A program made the position numbers and the translations under genes. 64,000 bases of DNA from Rossellomorea aquimaris (lineage in GTDB: Bacteria; Bacillota; Bacilli; Bacillales; Bacillaceae_B). Under the pieces are notes generated by a model that worked only from the letters and a program-made list of their open reading frames with translations, made no database searches and had not been told where the DNA came from. The stretch spans positions 434,001 through 498,000 of the forward strand of contig NZ_JXZC01000001.1 of NCBI RefSeq assembly GCF_000935355.1, written 5' to 3'. Shown here piece by piece: positions 25,656 through 34,618 of this stretch; the first letter of the stretch is position 1, and each line of letters starts with the position of its first letter.

Positions 25656-27824
25656 TTATTCAGCTTCTGTTTCTTGCTCTTCCGTTTCTTCTAGCTGGTC
25701 AGCATTCCGGACCTCTTCTTCTGTCGATGAGTCAAAGTAACCGTCCTTTTCGTATTGCTTCTTCAGCTCGAAGTATTTGTCCATTGCCCGTTTGGCGATG
25801 GTTTTATTTACGTATGGGTCTTTGTTCTGATGTGAATATGGTAACACGACTGAAAAGGCTACTTCCGGGTTGTCGTAGGGGGCATAGCCGATTAGAGTGG
25901 TGTTGAATGTTTCGTATTGTCTTTTTTCTTCAGGACTATAATAGAAAGCTTCTGCCGTGCCGGATTTTGCTGCAGCGTTGTATGGTGCATTTCTAAAGTT
26001 AGTCGCAGTACCATTACTTCCATGAGTAACTTGATAAAACCCTCTTTGTACCTGCTGTATCTCTCTTTCCGTTGCATCGATCCTGTTTAAAACTTTAGAT
26101 TGGTGTTCATATAATAGAGGCCCTACTTTACCTCTTTCCTGGCTGGGTTCACGAATTTCCTTCATGATATGCGGCTGCATCCGGTAGCCGCCATTTGCAA
26201 TGGTTGAAGCGTATTGAACGAGCTGCATAGGTGTGTATAAATCGTACTGTCCAATCGAAAAGTCCATAAGTTTACCTGGTTCAGTTTCGTTCCCTTTTAG
26301 CCCCTCTACCTCTCCAGGGAGATCAATTCCCGTGTTGACTCCTAATCCAAACTGGCTGTAATAACTTCTCATAATGTCAAATGCTTTTGGATTCATATCC
26401 AATGGTTGATTATGACGATAAGTGGCATCTGCTATTTTGAAAGCTGTTTTAAACATGTATACGTTGGATGAAATTTCGAGAGCACCGATATCACTCAAAT
26501 ACCTTGAACCACTAAACCAAGATTTCTTAACATCAGTTCCTTTTATCTTAATCGGTTCATCATAAAGCACATCCCCTACATTCAAAGCTCCAGTCATATA
26601 CCCTGTCAACACAGTAGCACCCTTAACAGCAGAGCCCACACCATACTCAGAAGTAAATGTCCCTAAAGCATAATCCTGCATCTCCGTCTTGCCATCAGCG
26701 TTTTTGCCATATTTCTTTCCGACCATGGAAAGGATTTCACCTGTGTGTGGATCCATCATGACAACAAAAGCGCGATCCAGGAATGGGGATTCCCAATATT
26801 GGGATGCTTGTTTACTCAGCTCTTCTTCAACGATTTTTTCAATTTCCTTTTGAAGCTGGAGGTCGATGGTTAATACGACATCCTTTCCACTGTGACCTTC
26901 GCTGACGAGTTGTGTATCAAGGACGCTTCCATTTTTCGTGATGTATTCGATTTCTTCCTTCTGACCTTTTAGGACGTTTTCATACTGTGATTCGAAATAA
27001 CTAGTTCCAACACGGTCGTTAAGTGCATATCCTTGAGCTTTGAATTCATTGACAAGTTCACTTGGGAGCCCCTGTTGTGAGGTTGAGACTCTTCCTAGAA
27101 TCGTTCTCAACGTACTGTCATTCACATATTTTCTTTCCCAGTCAGTGGTAACGTTCACTCCTGGCAGTTCTGAAAGGCGTTCACTGACTCTCGCCATTTC
27201 CTCCATGGAAACATCCTTGTTTTTGATGATTTGAGGTGTGAGGGCATAGCCGGTATTGAATTCGCGGAATATGGCCAGGACTTCCTCTTCTTGTTTAGTA
27301 AAAGATTTGATGTCCTTTTCCGTGATCCTTTCCAGCTGCATTTCATATACCTTTTTATTCACATCATCTTTTGTAAGATCTTCATCATCTTCCAGTTTCT
27401 TTAACTCATCCTCTGAAACGAGTTTTTCTGCTTTATCAGGATGACTCAGAAGCCAGAAATCCTGCCGATCCCGATCTGTGATCTTGTCTGGATTCATTTC
27501 GATCAAATCTGCGAGCCTTCTTGCTACTTTCAGCATATCCTCGGGCTTTGTCGTTTGTGTTCTGGTATATGTGATTGCGTTTAAAGGTACATTGTTCACG
27601 ATCACATTCCGATACCGGTCATAGACTTTTCCCCTAGGTGGTGTACCATTATGGGATTTCACATTTTCTGTTCTCGCTACTTCTGCTTCATAATGGTTCC
27701 CCTGCACGATTTGCACAATCCCAAGACGAAGAATCAGAAGTGAAAATAGAAAAAAGACCGAAATAAACAGTAGATTCATTCTCAATGGCACATGGGTTTT
27801 TTTCTTTTTCTTCTTTTCCTTCAA
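25656..27824 (-). CDS. Class B penicillin-binding protein (PbpA/PbpH-type transpeptidase)
   Basis: 722 residues: cytoplasmic Lys-rich N-terminus, one membrane helix (about 16-37), a PBP dimerisation domain with TPPRGKVYDRYRNVIVNN, and a transpeptidase domain. Catalytic motifs are SAVK (Ser about 398), SSN (452-454) and KSGTA (620-624). A charged insertion (about residues 110-200, DEDLTKDDVNKKVYE) is typical of Bacillus PbpA/PbpH. The acidic tail EETEEQETEAE follows the last helix. It crosslinks lateral-wall peptidoglycan for rod shape. Single gene. PbpA versus PbpH cannot be decided here. Confidence 0.92.
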   Translation of the reverse strand: MKEKKKKKKTHVPLRMNLLFISVFFLFSLLILRLGIVQIVQGNHYEAEVARTENVKSHNGTPPRGKVYDRYRNVIVNNVPLNAITYTRTQTTKPEDMLKVARRLADLIEMNPDKITDRDRQDFWLLSHPDKAEKLVSEDELKKLEDDEDLTKDDVNKKVYEMQLERITEKDIKSFTKQEEEVLAIFREFNTGYALTPQIIKNKDVSMEEMARVSERLSELPGVNVTTDWERKYVNDSTLRTILGRVSTSQQGLPSELVNEFKAQGYALNDRVGTSYFESQYENVLKGQKEEIEYITKNGSVLDTQLVSEGHSGKDVVLTIDLQLQKEIEKIVEEELSKQASQYWESPFLDRAFVVMMDPHTGEILSMVGKKYGKNADGKTEMQDYALGTFTSEYGVGSAVKGATVLTGYMTGALNVGDVLYDEPIKIKGTDVKKSWFSGSRYLSDIGALEISSNVYMFKTAFKIADATYRHNQPLDMNPKAFDIMRSYYSQFGLGVNTGIDLPGEVEGLKGNETEPGKLMDFSIGQYDLYTPMQLVQYASTIANGGYRMQPHIMKEIREPSQERGKVGPLLYEHQSKVLNRIDATEREIQQVQRGFYQVTHGSNGTATNFRNAPYNAAAKSGTAEAFYYSPEEKRQYETFNTTLIGYAPYDNPEVAFSVVLPYSHQNKDPYVNKTIAKRAMDKYFELKKQYEKDGYFDSSTEEEVRNADQLEETEEQETEAE

Positions 27825-28035
27825 TTGAATGACCCCTTCTCAAGCTGGTATTTTACCAAAATATGATAATGTTCTAGTCCTATTTTATAGAAATCCTGCC
27901 TATATTTCTACCTCTTTATGGAACAAATTCCAATTAACATACTTATCTGGGGTATGTTTCATTCCCTTGGGAAAAGTGTTTGGGAATAGCTACTGTTAAA
28001 ATACAAAAATACTTACAAAAATACGCGAAATATGT

Positions 28036-28074
28036 CGAAGAAGCCTTATAGACAAAAGGGCTTCTTTTCTTTTA
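28036..28074 (+). terminator. Orphan terminator-like hairpin
   Basis: AAGAAGCC / GGGCTTCTT stem followed by TTCTTTT, in the 336-base divergent gap upstream of the Spo0M-like gene. No convincing ORF precedes it on the plus strand, so it may end a small RNA or a leader. Confidence 0.6.
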
Positions 28075-28160
28075 GAATATAGTCGTAGAAAACATGAGAA
28101 AAGTGAAACCAAAGCTCTCCTTATTGCGTAGAATTGGTAACTAGATGAATGAGAGGTTGA

Positions 28161-28556
28161 ATGACGGTTATGTTCAATAAATTGATGTGCAGGTTCGGGA
28201 TTGGTGCGACAAAGATCGATTTGGTATTAAATAAGAAAGAGTTTCGCCCGGGAGACGTGATCAAAGGGGAATATGAACTAACTGGCGGTCGTGTTGAGCA
28301 GAAGTTGAAAAGAATCGAAACAGACCTTTTGCAGTATGTTCAGAATCGTGATCGCTCATCTGTCCTTCATCAGAATACCATATTAAGCTCATCAACGATG
28401 AAAGCAAACGAACAACGCACCATTCACTTTTCGTGCAGGCTTTCCGACTCATTTCCTCCAAGCAGCGACACAGTCTCTTATAAGTTCGTCACCCGACTTG
28501 TCTTTGACGATGGAGTAAACAGTGTCGACCATGATGAGTTTCAAATTTTAGTATAA
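28161..28556 (+). CDS. Single-domain Spo0M-like protein (paralog 1)
   Basis: 131 residues matching only the N-terminal arrestin-like half of Spo0M (normally about 250-260 residues): FGIGATKIDLVLNKKEFRPG, IKGEYELTGGRVEQKLKRIE and the closing VTRLVFDDGVNSVDHDEF. Spo0M modulates Spo0A-dependent sporulation entry; this short form may bind partners only. About 38 percent of positions look shared with the paralog at 34944 by eye. A start at either 28161 or the next ATG (28170) is possible. Function unproven. Confidence 0.78.
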   Translation: MTVMFNKLMCRFGIGATKIDLVLNKKEFRPGDVIKGEYELTGGRVEQKLKRIETDLLQYVQNRDRSSVLHQNTILSSSTMKANEQRTIHFSCRLSDSFPPSSDTVSYKFVTRLVFDDGVNSVDHDEFQILV

Positions 28557-28569
28557 CAATAGTATAGAC

Positions 28570-28603
28570 TTAAGCCCTTCTTATTAAAGAAGGGCTTTTA
28601 AGT
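28570..28603. terminator. Bidirectional terminator
   Basis: Perfect AAGCCCTTCTT / AAGAAGGGCTT stem between convergent genes with T/A-rich flanks. Confidence 0.88.
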
Positions 28604-28616
28604 TTAGTACTTATCC

Positions 28617-29345
28617 TTAATCCTTACCTAATGTAAACCCGTCAAATAGTCTCCCGCCGTGTGGTTCTAGTACGGAGTCTACTAATCTAACAATTGCTTG
28701 TTTATCCCCGATACGATAAAACCGTTCAAAAGCCTCTACATATTCTTCAGCAAAGTCTTGATCATATTCCGTTAGGGATCGAACAATCCATTTTGATGCA
28801 CCAATCCAGCGGCCGTTTGTCCTGAGTACAAATTCATGGAGTGATTCCCCCAATGCTCCCGCTATAAAAATATCTTCCCCTCTACTTGTTGAGCCGATAA
28901 AATCATCCAATGCATCTGTAATGAAATATCTCTTCATATGGATCGTTTGATCAGTCCATTTGGGAGGTCCGTCCCTCAAAAGTTTATTTGCCTCTTCTTT
29001 CAGGGTGATGATGATGGGATGATCGACGATGGAAATTCCTTCTGAGACCATTCTTGGCAGGGATGGGCGGGCTCGTTGACAGTCTGATTGGAAATAGTCC
29101 CGTATGGATTTTAGGTTATGGACGAAGACTTCGATCGGCCATCCATGTGAGATAGTTGATTCCCGAAATTCTGAGGGAATCGTTTCGTCAATGATGACAA
29201 TATCTAAATCGGATGTGCTTGTCTCTTCCCCCCTTACAACGCTTCCTCCAAGAAGTGCTGCTTGACAGGTTGGAAAGTTTTCCAGTACAAAATTCGAGGC
29301 TGCTTTATTCGCTGGCTGTCTTTCCTCTTGTTTTCTTACATTCAT
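28617..29345 (-). CDS. Nucleotidyltransferase-domain protein (MNT/KNT fold)
   Basis: 242 residues from the ATG at 29345 (AAGGAG 9 nt upstream; a TTG two codons earlier is too close). The catalytic pattern AALLGGSVVRGEETSTSDLDIVIID has the G-S-x-x-R-G...D-x-D of nucleotidyltransferases such as aminoglycoside adenylyltransferases. The C-terminal half is helical (YITDALDDFIGSTSRGED...). Substrate unknown. A 13-bp arm of the dispersed repeat lies inside the frame and is read as LLRDGPPK. Confidence 0.85.
   Translation of the reverse strand: MNVRKQEERQPANKAASNFVLENFPTCQAALLGGSVVRGEETSTSDLDIVIIDETIPSEFRESTISHGWPIEVFVHNLKSIRDYFQSDCQRARPSLPRMVSEGISIVDHPIIITLKEEANKLLRDGPPKWTDQTIHMKRYFITDALDDFIGSTSRGEDIFIAGALGESLHEFVLRTNGRWIGASKWIVRSLTEYDQDFAEEYVEAFERFYRIGDKQAIVRLVDSVLEPHGGRLFDGFTLGKD
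28965..28977. repeat. Repeat arm E inside a coding sequence
   Basis: AGGTCCGTCCCTC is an exact 13-bp match to the right arm of the palindromic repeat, in frame in the nucleotidyltransferase gene, with no partner arm nearby. Because related proteins often carry Gly-Pro here, part of the match could be chance. Confidence 0.55.
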
Positions 29346-29484
29346 TAACAATGACTCCTTCCGATAAAGTGGTTATGAGTATAGTATACTTAATTTTTTT
29401 TGAGAAAGAGGAAATCCAATCCAAATTACCTTGTTTTCTCCACTCCTTCTTTGGGAATAATGAGGTCAAAAGGAGGAATATCTA

Positions 29485-29955
29485 GTGAAGAAAACAAATG
29501 TGATATCAGTCATCTTAGTAAGTAGTCTTTTGTTTGCCGGTTGTGGTGCCTCTGACGACGATCAAGGGGCAGATAAAATGAAAGATGCAAATGAACCTAA
29601 ATCCGAGACCACATCTGGGGTTGGTACTTCAGAACAAACTGCAGATGAAGACTTAAAGTCAGGTATTAATGTTACTCTTAAAGCCATCGAGGACTTAAAT
29701 ATGACTCTTACGGCTGCTTCAAGTGATGCAAAAAAGGTGAAAGAACAAGGAATGATGGTAGAAGAAAAATGGGATGAAATCGAAAAGATGGTCGAGGAAC
29801 AGTATCCTGAGGATTATAAGAATATAGAAGAAAGCCTTTATCCTTTAATTGCAGAAGCCCAAAAAGATGACCCAGATAGGGAAGCCTTAAAAGGACTGGT
29901 ACAGGAAACAAAGGATAAGATGGCGAAATTTCAAGAGAAGCTTGAAACTTCATGA
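29485..29955 (+). CDS. Lipoprotein of unknown function
   Basis: 156 residues from GTG after AAGGAGG. Signal peptide with lipobox LFAGC (Cys about 20), then an acidic linker GASDDDQGADKMKDANEP and a helical domain (VKEQGMMVEEKWDEIEKMVEEQ). Expected to sit on the outer membrane face. Similar in design to the lipoprotein at 40230 but not an evident paralog. No function recognised. Confidence 0.75.
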   Translation: MKKTNVISVILVSSLLFAGCGASDDDQGADKMKDANEPKSETTSGVGTSEQTADEDLKSGINVTLKAIEDLNMTLTAASSDAKKVKEQGMMVEEKWDEIEKMVEEQYPEDYKNIEESLYPLIAEAQKDDPDREALKGLVQETKDKMAKFQEKLETS

Positions 29956-29959
29956 AGAT

Positions 29960-30000
29960 AACGAGGGGTCGAATGAGCATGCTTATTCGACCCCTTATAG
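29960..30000 (+). terminator. Hairpin after the lipoprotein gene
   Basis: GGGGTCGAAT / ATTCGACCCC perfect 10-bp stem; the T-run is weak (TTATAGTTCT). Confidence 0.7.
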
Positions 30001-30137
30001 TTCTATGGCATATTTCGAATCGTACACATGTCTTAACAAATAGTAAGACCGTTCATTTTAAGACACTCTTCGATAAATTATCTGAGTCTAAAGATTTCTC
30101 CCCAAAGATGTCCTATTATACATCGGGGTCAACTCCC

Positions 30138-30308
30138 TTACAGTGATTCAGTAAATTCTTCTTTTTCTTTTCTCCGACCAATGCTGTACCCGATAACCAA
30201 GCCAATGATTAGGATGAAAAGATAATCCGTTTCAAATCCGTTAGTGAAGAACCCTGTGATCCCCCATCCCAGAAGTGCACCGACAATTACCAATAAAAGT
30301 GCCTTCAT
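30138..30308 (-). CDS. 56-residue two-helix membrane protein
   Basis: Sequence runs MKALLLVIVGALLGWGITGF, FTNGFETDYL, then FILIIGLVIGYSIGRRKEKE and a polar tail. Glycine-rich helices and an Arg-rich membrane exit suggest a helical hairpin. 18 bp downstream of the 67-aa membrane protein, so the two form a small operon. Function unknown. Confidence 0.7.
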   Translation of the reverse strand: MKALLLVIVGALLGWGITGFFTNGFETDYLFILIIGLVIGYSIGRRKEKEEFTESL

Positions 30309-30326
30309 GCGTATCCACCGTCCTTT

Positions 30327-30530
30327 TTAATAGAATCCAATCATTGTAAGCAATCCCACTCCAAGAACGGTTGTCAAACCACCTGTTACGATTGCAATGA
30401 ACAATATTCGCTTTTGTTTTGTTTCATACCAAATACTAAACGCAACCATGAGGGTGATGATTATTCCAAAGAACACTGCAGCATACGGGTTGGAGGGTGC
30501 TAATAAATCATTCCAATTTAACCAGCTCAT
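30327..30530 (-). CDS. 67-residue two-helix membrane protein
   Basis: Starts MSWLNWNDLLAPSNPYAAVF, with two hydrophobic segments (VFFGIIITLMVAFSIWY; ILFIAIVTGGLTTVLGVGLL) joined by the basic turn ETKQKR. Upstream partner of the 56-residue membrane protein. Function unknown. Confidence 0.72.
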   Translation of the reverse strand: MSWLNWNDLLAPSNPYAAVFFGIIITLMVAFSIWYETKQKRILFIAIVTGGLTTVLGVGLLTMIGFY

Positions 30531-30616
30531 CTTGTCAGCTCCTTAATTCCAAATTATGTTTGCCCTTCAATTCGGTCACGGGTAAGAATTGAGACATTTG
30601 GCTTGCCTATGAATGG

Positions 30617-30661
30617 ATAAAAAACGAGGGATTGGGTAGAAAAATGTCAGGGCCAATCCTG
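30617..30661 (-). terminator. Terminator after the membrane/PH-like gene
   Basis: GGATTGG / CCAATCC stem with a 17-nt loop, then CTCGTTTTTT on the minus strand. Confidence 0.65.
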
Positions 30662-30674
30662 ATTACGATTACCC

Positions 30675-31313
30675 TTATACATTCTTAGATACCGGAGTGT
30701 GGGATGCATCTCTTATGTCCTCTACTCCATGCTTTTCTAATAATGCTAGAATGCGATCCAATTGAACCTGATCTCTAATCACTACAAATTGAGGCTGGAA
30801 CCATTTATTTTTCACCTTTACCTCTAATTTGTATCCATAATTGATTTTGTCATCGAGGCCGTAAAGTTCGTGCCACTTAATGATCTTTTCTACCTCATAT
30901 CCTTTCACCCTGTGCCATGGTACGTAATAGCTATTCAATACAAGACCTTCAGATAACAAATAGAAATTCCCGCGGTGTTTAATAGAGCTGATCAGGATAA
31001 AAAAGAGATGGACGATACTGATAATCGATTGATGAAGCAAATCAGTCCAGTACACAACGGCTATTAAAGCAGTTAACAGGCCAATGGATCCTGCCGTCCC
31101 CCATTTCACCCACCGATAAGATGTTGTTTCCTTCGTTAAAGGCTGCATCACCTGGAATTCGCCTGGAATCACAATACTGTTCAAATCTTCTTGCCTGGTT
31201 GGGTATAGGGCATTGCCTGTTTTTTCTGCGGCATATTTTAGGTTTAATCTATACCGTATGAGATACACGATTCCGAGAATGAAGATAAAGATGAAGAATA
31301 AATTGACCCACAC
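30675..31313 (-). CDS. Membrane protein with PH-like domain, unknown function
   Basis: 212 residues from GTG, 8 nt after GGGGG. An N-terminal helix (MWVNLFFIFIFILGIVYLIR), a second pair of hydrophobic segments (TAGSIGLLTALIAVVYW; SIISIVHLFFILI) and then SEGLVLNSYYVPWHRVKGYEVEK, a pattern of bacterial PH-like domains that follow membrane helices. The cytoplasmic remainder ends QVQLDRILALLEKHGVED. Not assigned to a named family with confidence. Confidence 0.65.
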   Translation of the reverse strand: MWVNLFFIFIFILGIVYLIRYRLNLKYAAEKTGNALYPTRQEDLNSIVIPGEFQVMQPLTKETTSYRWVKWGTAGSIGLLTALIAVVYWTDLLHQSIISIVHLFFILISSIKHRGNFYLLSEGLVLNSYYVPWHRVKGYEVEKIIKWHELYGLDDKINYGYKLEVKVKNKWFQPQFVVIRDQVQLDRILALLEKHGVEDIRDASHTPVSKNV

Positions 31314-31500
31314 AATGAAGTCCCCCTTTCAAGTGAACGTGGGAAGAGTTAATATCTTTCCTTTCTTGATTTACGATAATATATAGGAAAAGGTTTCATT
31401 TTTTTCCAGTATATCAAAAAGACCATTATTTGGTATTTCATCTTATAATACTTAAATAGTCACCGTCTTTAAATTCTAGTAAAATTTACTATTTGCTTAT

Positions 31501-31514
31501 TTATTGGGGTTTAT
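31501..31514 (+). promoter_or_regulatory. ATTGGGGTT motif upstream of the LysM-CAP gene
   Basis: TTATTGGGGTTTAT is the same core as the repeated motif in the protease/regulator gap at 49069-49207; it sits about 60-70 bp before the gene. Nearby ACCTGTTT and ATTAACAG are also shared with that region. Confidence 0.4.
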
Positions 31515-31572
31515 CGAATGGTGGTAACAACTACCTGTTTTAAAATTAACAGAATTATATTTCAATAGAACT

Positions 31573-32202
31573 ATGAAAACTTTAAAACTTTTATCTATCT
31601 TATTGTTATCTGTCACTTTTGTCATTGGTTTTGGTCAATCCTCCAAGGTTTCTGCAGCAGGAACTTACACTGTAAGCTATGGAGACACAATGTGGAAGAT
31701 TGCCGTAAAACATCAAGTGGGTGTATCTGAGTTAATCTCGGCAAACCCGAATATCAGCAACCCAAATATGATTTATCCAGGACAAAGCCTCATTATTCCA
31801 GGAGCAAATCGTACCGCTGAAAGCTATACATACGAGGTGGTGAAGCTAGTAAACCAGGAACGATCAAAAGTCGGTTTACCACCACTGCAGGAAAATTGGG
31901 AACTATCACGTGTGGCACGTTATAAGTCAGAAGACATGATTGCGAAGAACTATTTCAGCCATACATCCCCAACTTACGGGTCTCCTTTCCAAATGATGAA
32001 GGATTTCGGAATTTCCTATCAAGCAGCAGGTGAAAATATCGCAGCCGGACAAAGAACACCTGCTGAAGTAGTTGAAGCATGGATGAACAGCGAAGGACAC
32101 AGAAAAAATATCCTTTCTCCGACATATACAGAAATAGGAGTGGGTTATGTGAAGGGTGGATCGTACGGTCATTACTGGACGCAAATGTTTATAAAGAGAT
32201 AA
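31573..32202 (+). CDS. Secreted LysM plus CAP-domain protein
   Basis: 209 residues: signal peptide (TLKLLSILLLSVTFVIGFGQ), one LysM domain (about 33-76, YTVSYGDTMWKIAVKH...ANPNISNPNMIYPGQSLIIP) that binds peptidoglycan, then a CAP/SCP domain (about 85-209; ELSRVARYKSEDMIAKNYFSH, AAGENIAAGQ, WMNSEGHRKNILSP, YWTQMFI), whose His and Glu residues are all present. Resembles YkwD and spore-coat-associated proteins. Cell-wall associated; biochemical activity of bacterial CAP domains is unclear. Confidence 0.9.
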   Translation: MKTLKLLSILLLSVTFVIGFGQSSKVSAAGTYTVSYGDTMWKIAVKHQVGVSELISANPNISNPNMIYPGQSLIIPGANRTAESYTYEVVKLVNQERSKVGLPPLQENWELSRVARYKSEDMIAKNYFSHTSPTYGSPFQMMKDFGISYQAAGENIAAGQRTPAEVVEAWMNSEGHRKNILSPTYTEIGVGYVKGGSYGHYWTQMFIKR

Positions 32203-32206
32203 AAAT

Positions 32207-32244
32207 TGGAGACCCCCATTTTAGATTGGAGGGTCTCTTTTTAA
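32207..32244 (+). terminator. Terminator after LysM-CAP gene
   Basis: GAGACCC / GGGTCTC hairpin followed by TTTTTAATT. Confidence 0.88.
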
Positions 32245-32276
32245 TTGTAAACTATTCATACAATTTTTAAGAAAGA

Positions 32277-32312
32277 AATAAAAAAGAGCCAACCGTAGTC
32301 GACTCTTTCTTA
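32277..32312 (-). terminator. Terminator after azoreductase
   Basis: AAAGAG...CTCTTT imperfect stem with a minus-strand T-run. Confidence 0.7.
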
Positions 32313-32315
32313 CTA

Positions 32316-32951
32316 TTAGAAAGTTTGTGCTAAATCCTTTGCTCTTGCAATCGCCTTTGCTTTGATTTCTTCAGCTTTGTTAGGCATTGCTGCGTGACCT
32401 TCGACGAATAAGCCTTCAAAAGAAGGAACTCCGTAGAACTGCATCATCACGTCAAGATAGCGATGCCCCATTTCCATTGCTGCAGCTGGGCCTTCAGAGT
32501 AAATACCTCCGCGAGCTTGAATATGAAGGGCTTTTTTATCGGTCAGAAGTCCAACAGGTCCCTGTTCTGTATATTTGAATGCTTTCCCTGCAACAGATAC
32601 AGAGTCAATATATGCCTTCATTACTGGAGGGAAGGAGAAGTTCCAGAATGGAGTGACAAAGATATATTTATCAGCTTCAACAAATTGATCTGATAATTCA
32701 CCAAGTCTGCCTACTTTTGCTTGCTCTTCTTGTGAAAGCTCTTCAAATCCTTGCCCGGATTGTAATTTTCCCCAACCGCTGAATACGTCAGCGTCAATTT
32801 GTGGAATGTTTTCTTTGTATAAATCCACGTTCACAATTTCATGCGTTGGATTTGCTTCTTTATAAGTGTCAATAAATGCTTTTCCTACTGCCATGCTATA
32901 GGATTGTGTATCATCATGCGGATGTGCTGTAATGTATAAAACCTTTGTCAT
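32316..32951 (-). CDS. azoR: FMN-dependent NADH-azoreductase
   Basis: 211 residues from the ATG at 32951 behind AAAGGGAC. Flavodoxin-like fold: [23 protein letters not shown] (FMN phosphate loop), [25 protein letters not shown] (isoalloxazine-binding P-x-W-N-F-S-x-P) and [12 protein letters not shown]. Reduces quinones and azo dyes with NADH and confers resistance to thiol-reactive electrophiles in Bacillus homologs (AzoR1/AzoR2). Single gene; the earlier in-frame extension has no ribosome binding site. Confidence 0.92.
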   Translation of the reverse strand: MTKVLYITAHPHDDTQSYSMAVGKAFIDTYKEANPTHEIVNVDLYKENIPQIDADVFSGWGKLQSGQGFEELSQEEQAKVGRLGELSDQFVEADKYIFVTPFWNFSFPPVMKAYIDSVSVAGKAFKYTEQGPVGLLTDKKALHIQARGGIYSEGPAAAMEMGHRYLDVMMQFYGVPSFEGLFVEGHAAMPNKAEEIKAKAIARAKDLAQTF

Positions 32952-33090
32952 GTTGAATCGTCCCTTTCTGATTGTGAATTTCTTCATCCAGTTCAATAAA
33001 ACCAACTTGATTACCTCGAACTGAAATAGTTTTAATTCGAGATTAATATTATAGGATATTTTCTTTAATATCAACTATAAAGCTTCAACG

Positions 33091-33134
33091 TAAAAAAAAA
33101 TAAGGAATTAGTCATGGTATATAGACTAATTCCT
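33091..33134 (-). terminator. Terminator after DUF1801 gene
   Basis: Perfect GGAATTAGTC / GACTAATTCC stem with a minus-strand run of nine T residues. Confidence 0.92.
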
Positions 33135-33139
33135 CCTAA

Positions 33140-33571
33140 TTATCCTGTATATGGATTTGGGTACGTCCTTTGTAGAAAGCTCACTGATTGGTTAATCAAT
33201 TGTTTCAAAACACCTTGATCGATGTCTGCTACTTTGTTTATGTACACGCAAGCTTTACCTGTTGTATGTTTACCAAATGAATTCAATATTTTTTCCCGCT
33301 CTTGATCCCCAGGGGCGAAATAAAGACTTATTTTCGCTTTTCTTGGTGAAAATCCAACTAACGGAGCATCCCCTTCATGCCCGGTTTTATATTTATAATG
33401 ATAAGAACCGAATCCGATAATGCTTGGTCCCCACATTTTCGCTTCAAACCCCGTCGTCTCTGTGAAAATATCCAGCAGTTTATAGGCATCCTCACGCTTC
33501 TTAGGGTTTTCTACGGCTTCAATAAATTCAATCACACTGCTATCATTTTGCTTAGTTTTTAATTCATACAT
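33140..33571 (-). CDS. DUF1801 (YdhG/YdeI-type) protein
   Basis: 143 residues. MWGPSIIGFGSYHYKYKTG, GFSPRKAKISLYFAPG and KACVYINKVADIDQGVLKQLI are the conserved blocks of the DUF1801 fold, a small alpha/beta domain of unknown function often seen near stress genes. Cytosolic, single gene. Confidence 0.85.
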   Translation of the reverse strand: MYELKTKQNDSSVIEFIEAVENPKKREDAYKLLDIFTETTGFEAKMWGPSIIGFGSYHYKYKTGHEGDAPLVGFSPRKAKISLYFAPGDQEREKILNSFGKHTTGKACVYINKVADIDQGVLKQLINQSVSFLQRTYPNPYTG

Positions 33572-33808
33572 TCGACTGCCCCTTTCTGATCCTCATATTT
33601 TATTCTACCCACATATTTCTTTATTTTCCAGCTCGATTCCTCAATACTGCGTTAAGTTAGGAATTTATCTTGTTGAGAGAAGGTTAATGGAAAAGGATTT
33701 TCAACGGATGTTATTTTATTTTATCGGTTGGAAAATACCAAATAATTGAAACCATTCCACTATAAAAATCGTATATATACTATCTACATAAAGAGAGGAT
33801 GAACGTGC

Positions 33809-34528
33809 ATGGCAATCCTCATTGGGATTCAACTTATTGTTATAGTCCTCTTTTCATTATTAGGATGGGCGATCCGTGTTAAAAAAAATTATGGGCTGAT
33901 TTCGGGGTTTGTGACGCGAAGTAAGACAGAACAAGCAGAGTTGATTAAAAATGGTTATCCCCAAAAGACCGGGTCTTTATTGATTTATACAGCTGTCGGA
34001 ATGCTTATCCTTCTACCCCTTGCTTTCACCTCTTTTTCATTTGTTACAGAACTTCAATTTGGCTTTATGCTTGTCTTTTTAATGGGTGGTTTTATATACC
34101 TATCCAAATATGAGGTCTCAAGCAAAAGGAAAAGAAGTTACTGGATTAGTTCTACTTTGTTTGTGGTTATTGTAGGGTTTGTGAGTGTTCTCACTTATCT
34201 CGGATATGAAAAATACGAATTGATCGTTAAGGATGAGTCATTTGAGGTCACCGGTTTGTATGGAGAAGTGTGGAAGTTTGAAAATGTTGACAAGGTTGAG
34301 TTAATGGAAGATATGCCTGAAGTCACCTGGAAAATCAACGGATTCGGTCTTTCCACGATGGCTAAAGGAGAATTCAAAGTGAAAGGTTACGGAAAAAGTT
34401 TGTTGTTTTTACACAAGGAAGCTCCTTATGTATATATCCGGGTGAATGATCAACATCTCTTTTTGAATGGTGGAAATCCTGGGGAAACCAAGGAGTGGTA
34501 CGATGAGTTGAGTAAAAGCATTGACTAG
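33809..34528 (+). CDS. DUF3784-like membrane protein with C-terminal PH-like domain
   Basis: 239 residues. N-terminal part with four membrane helices and the cytoplasmic turn KKNYGLISGFVTRSKTEQAE (DUF3784-like), then a soluble C-terminal domain YELIVKDESFEVTGLYGEVWKFENVDKVEL whose strand pattern resembles bacterial PH-like domains. The conserved G(A/F)V-x-R-S-K-T segment is typical of this group. Function unknown. Single gene upstream of, but not co-transcribed with, the riboswitch operon, which has its own promoter. Confidence 0.72.
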   Translation: MAILIGIQLIVIVLFSLLGWAIRVKKNYGLISGFVTRSKTEQAELIKNGYPQKTGSLLIYTAVGMLILLPLAFTSFSFVTELQFGFMLVFLMGGFIYLSKYEVSSKRKRSYWISSTLFVVIVGFVSVLTYLGYEKYELIVKDESFEVTGLYGEVWKFENVDKVELMEDMPEVTWKINGFGLSTMAKGEFKVKGYGKSLLFLHKEAPYVYIRVNDQHLFLNGGNPGETKEWYDELSKSID

Positions 34529-34566
34529 GTATCGGGACATTAAATCTTGCCCGGCAACCAAATTCA

Positions 34567-34595
34567 TTGACAACCCTCCACCAATCGATTATGAT
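34567..34595 (+). promoter_or_regulatory. SigA promoter of the riboswitch operon
   Basis: TTGACA at 34567-34572, a 17-bp spacer and TATGAT at 34590-34595. Transcription would begin near 34602, just before the riboswitch. Confidence 0.85.
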
Positions 34596-34618
34596 AGTCT
34601 CATAATTTAATATTCTCC

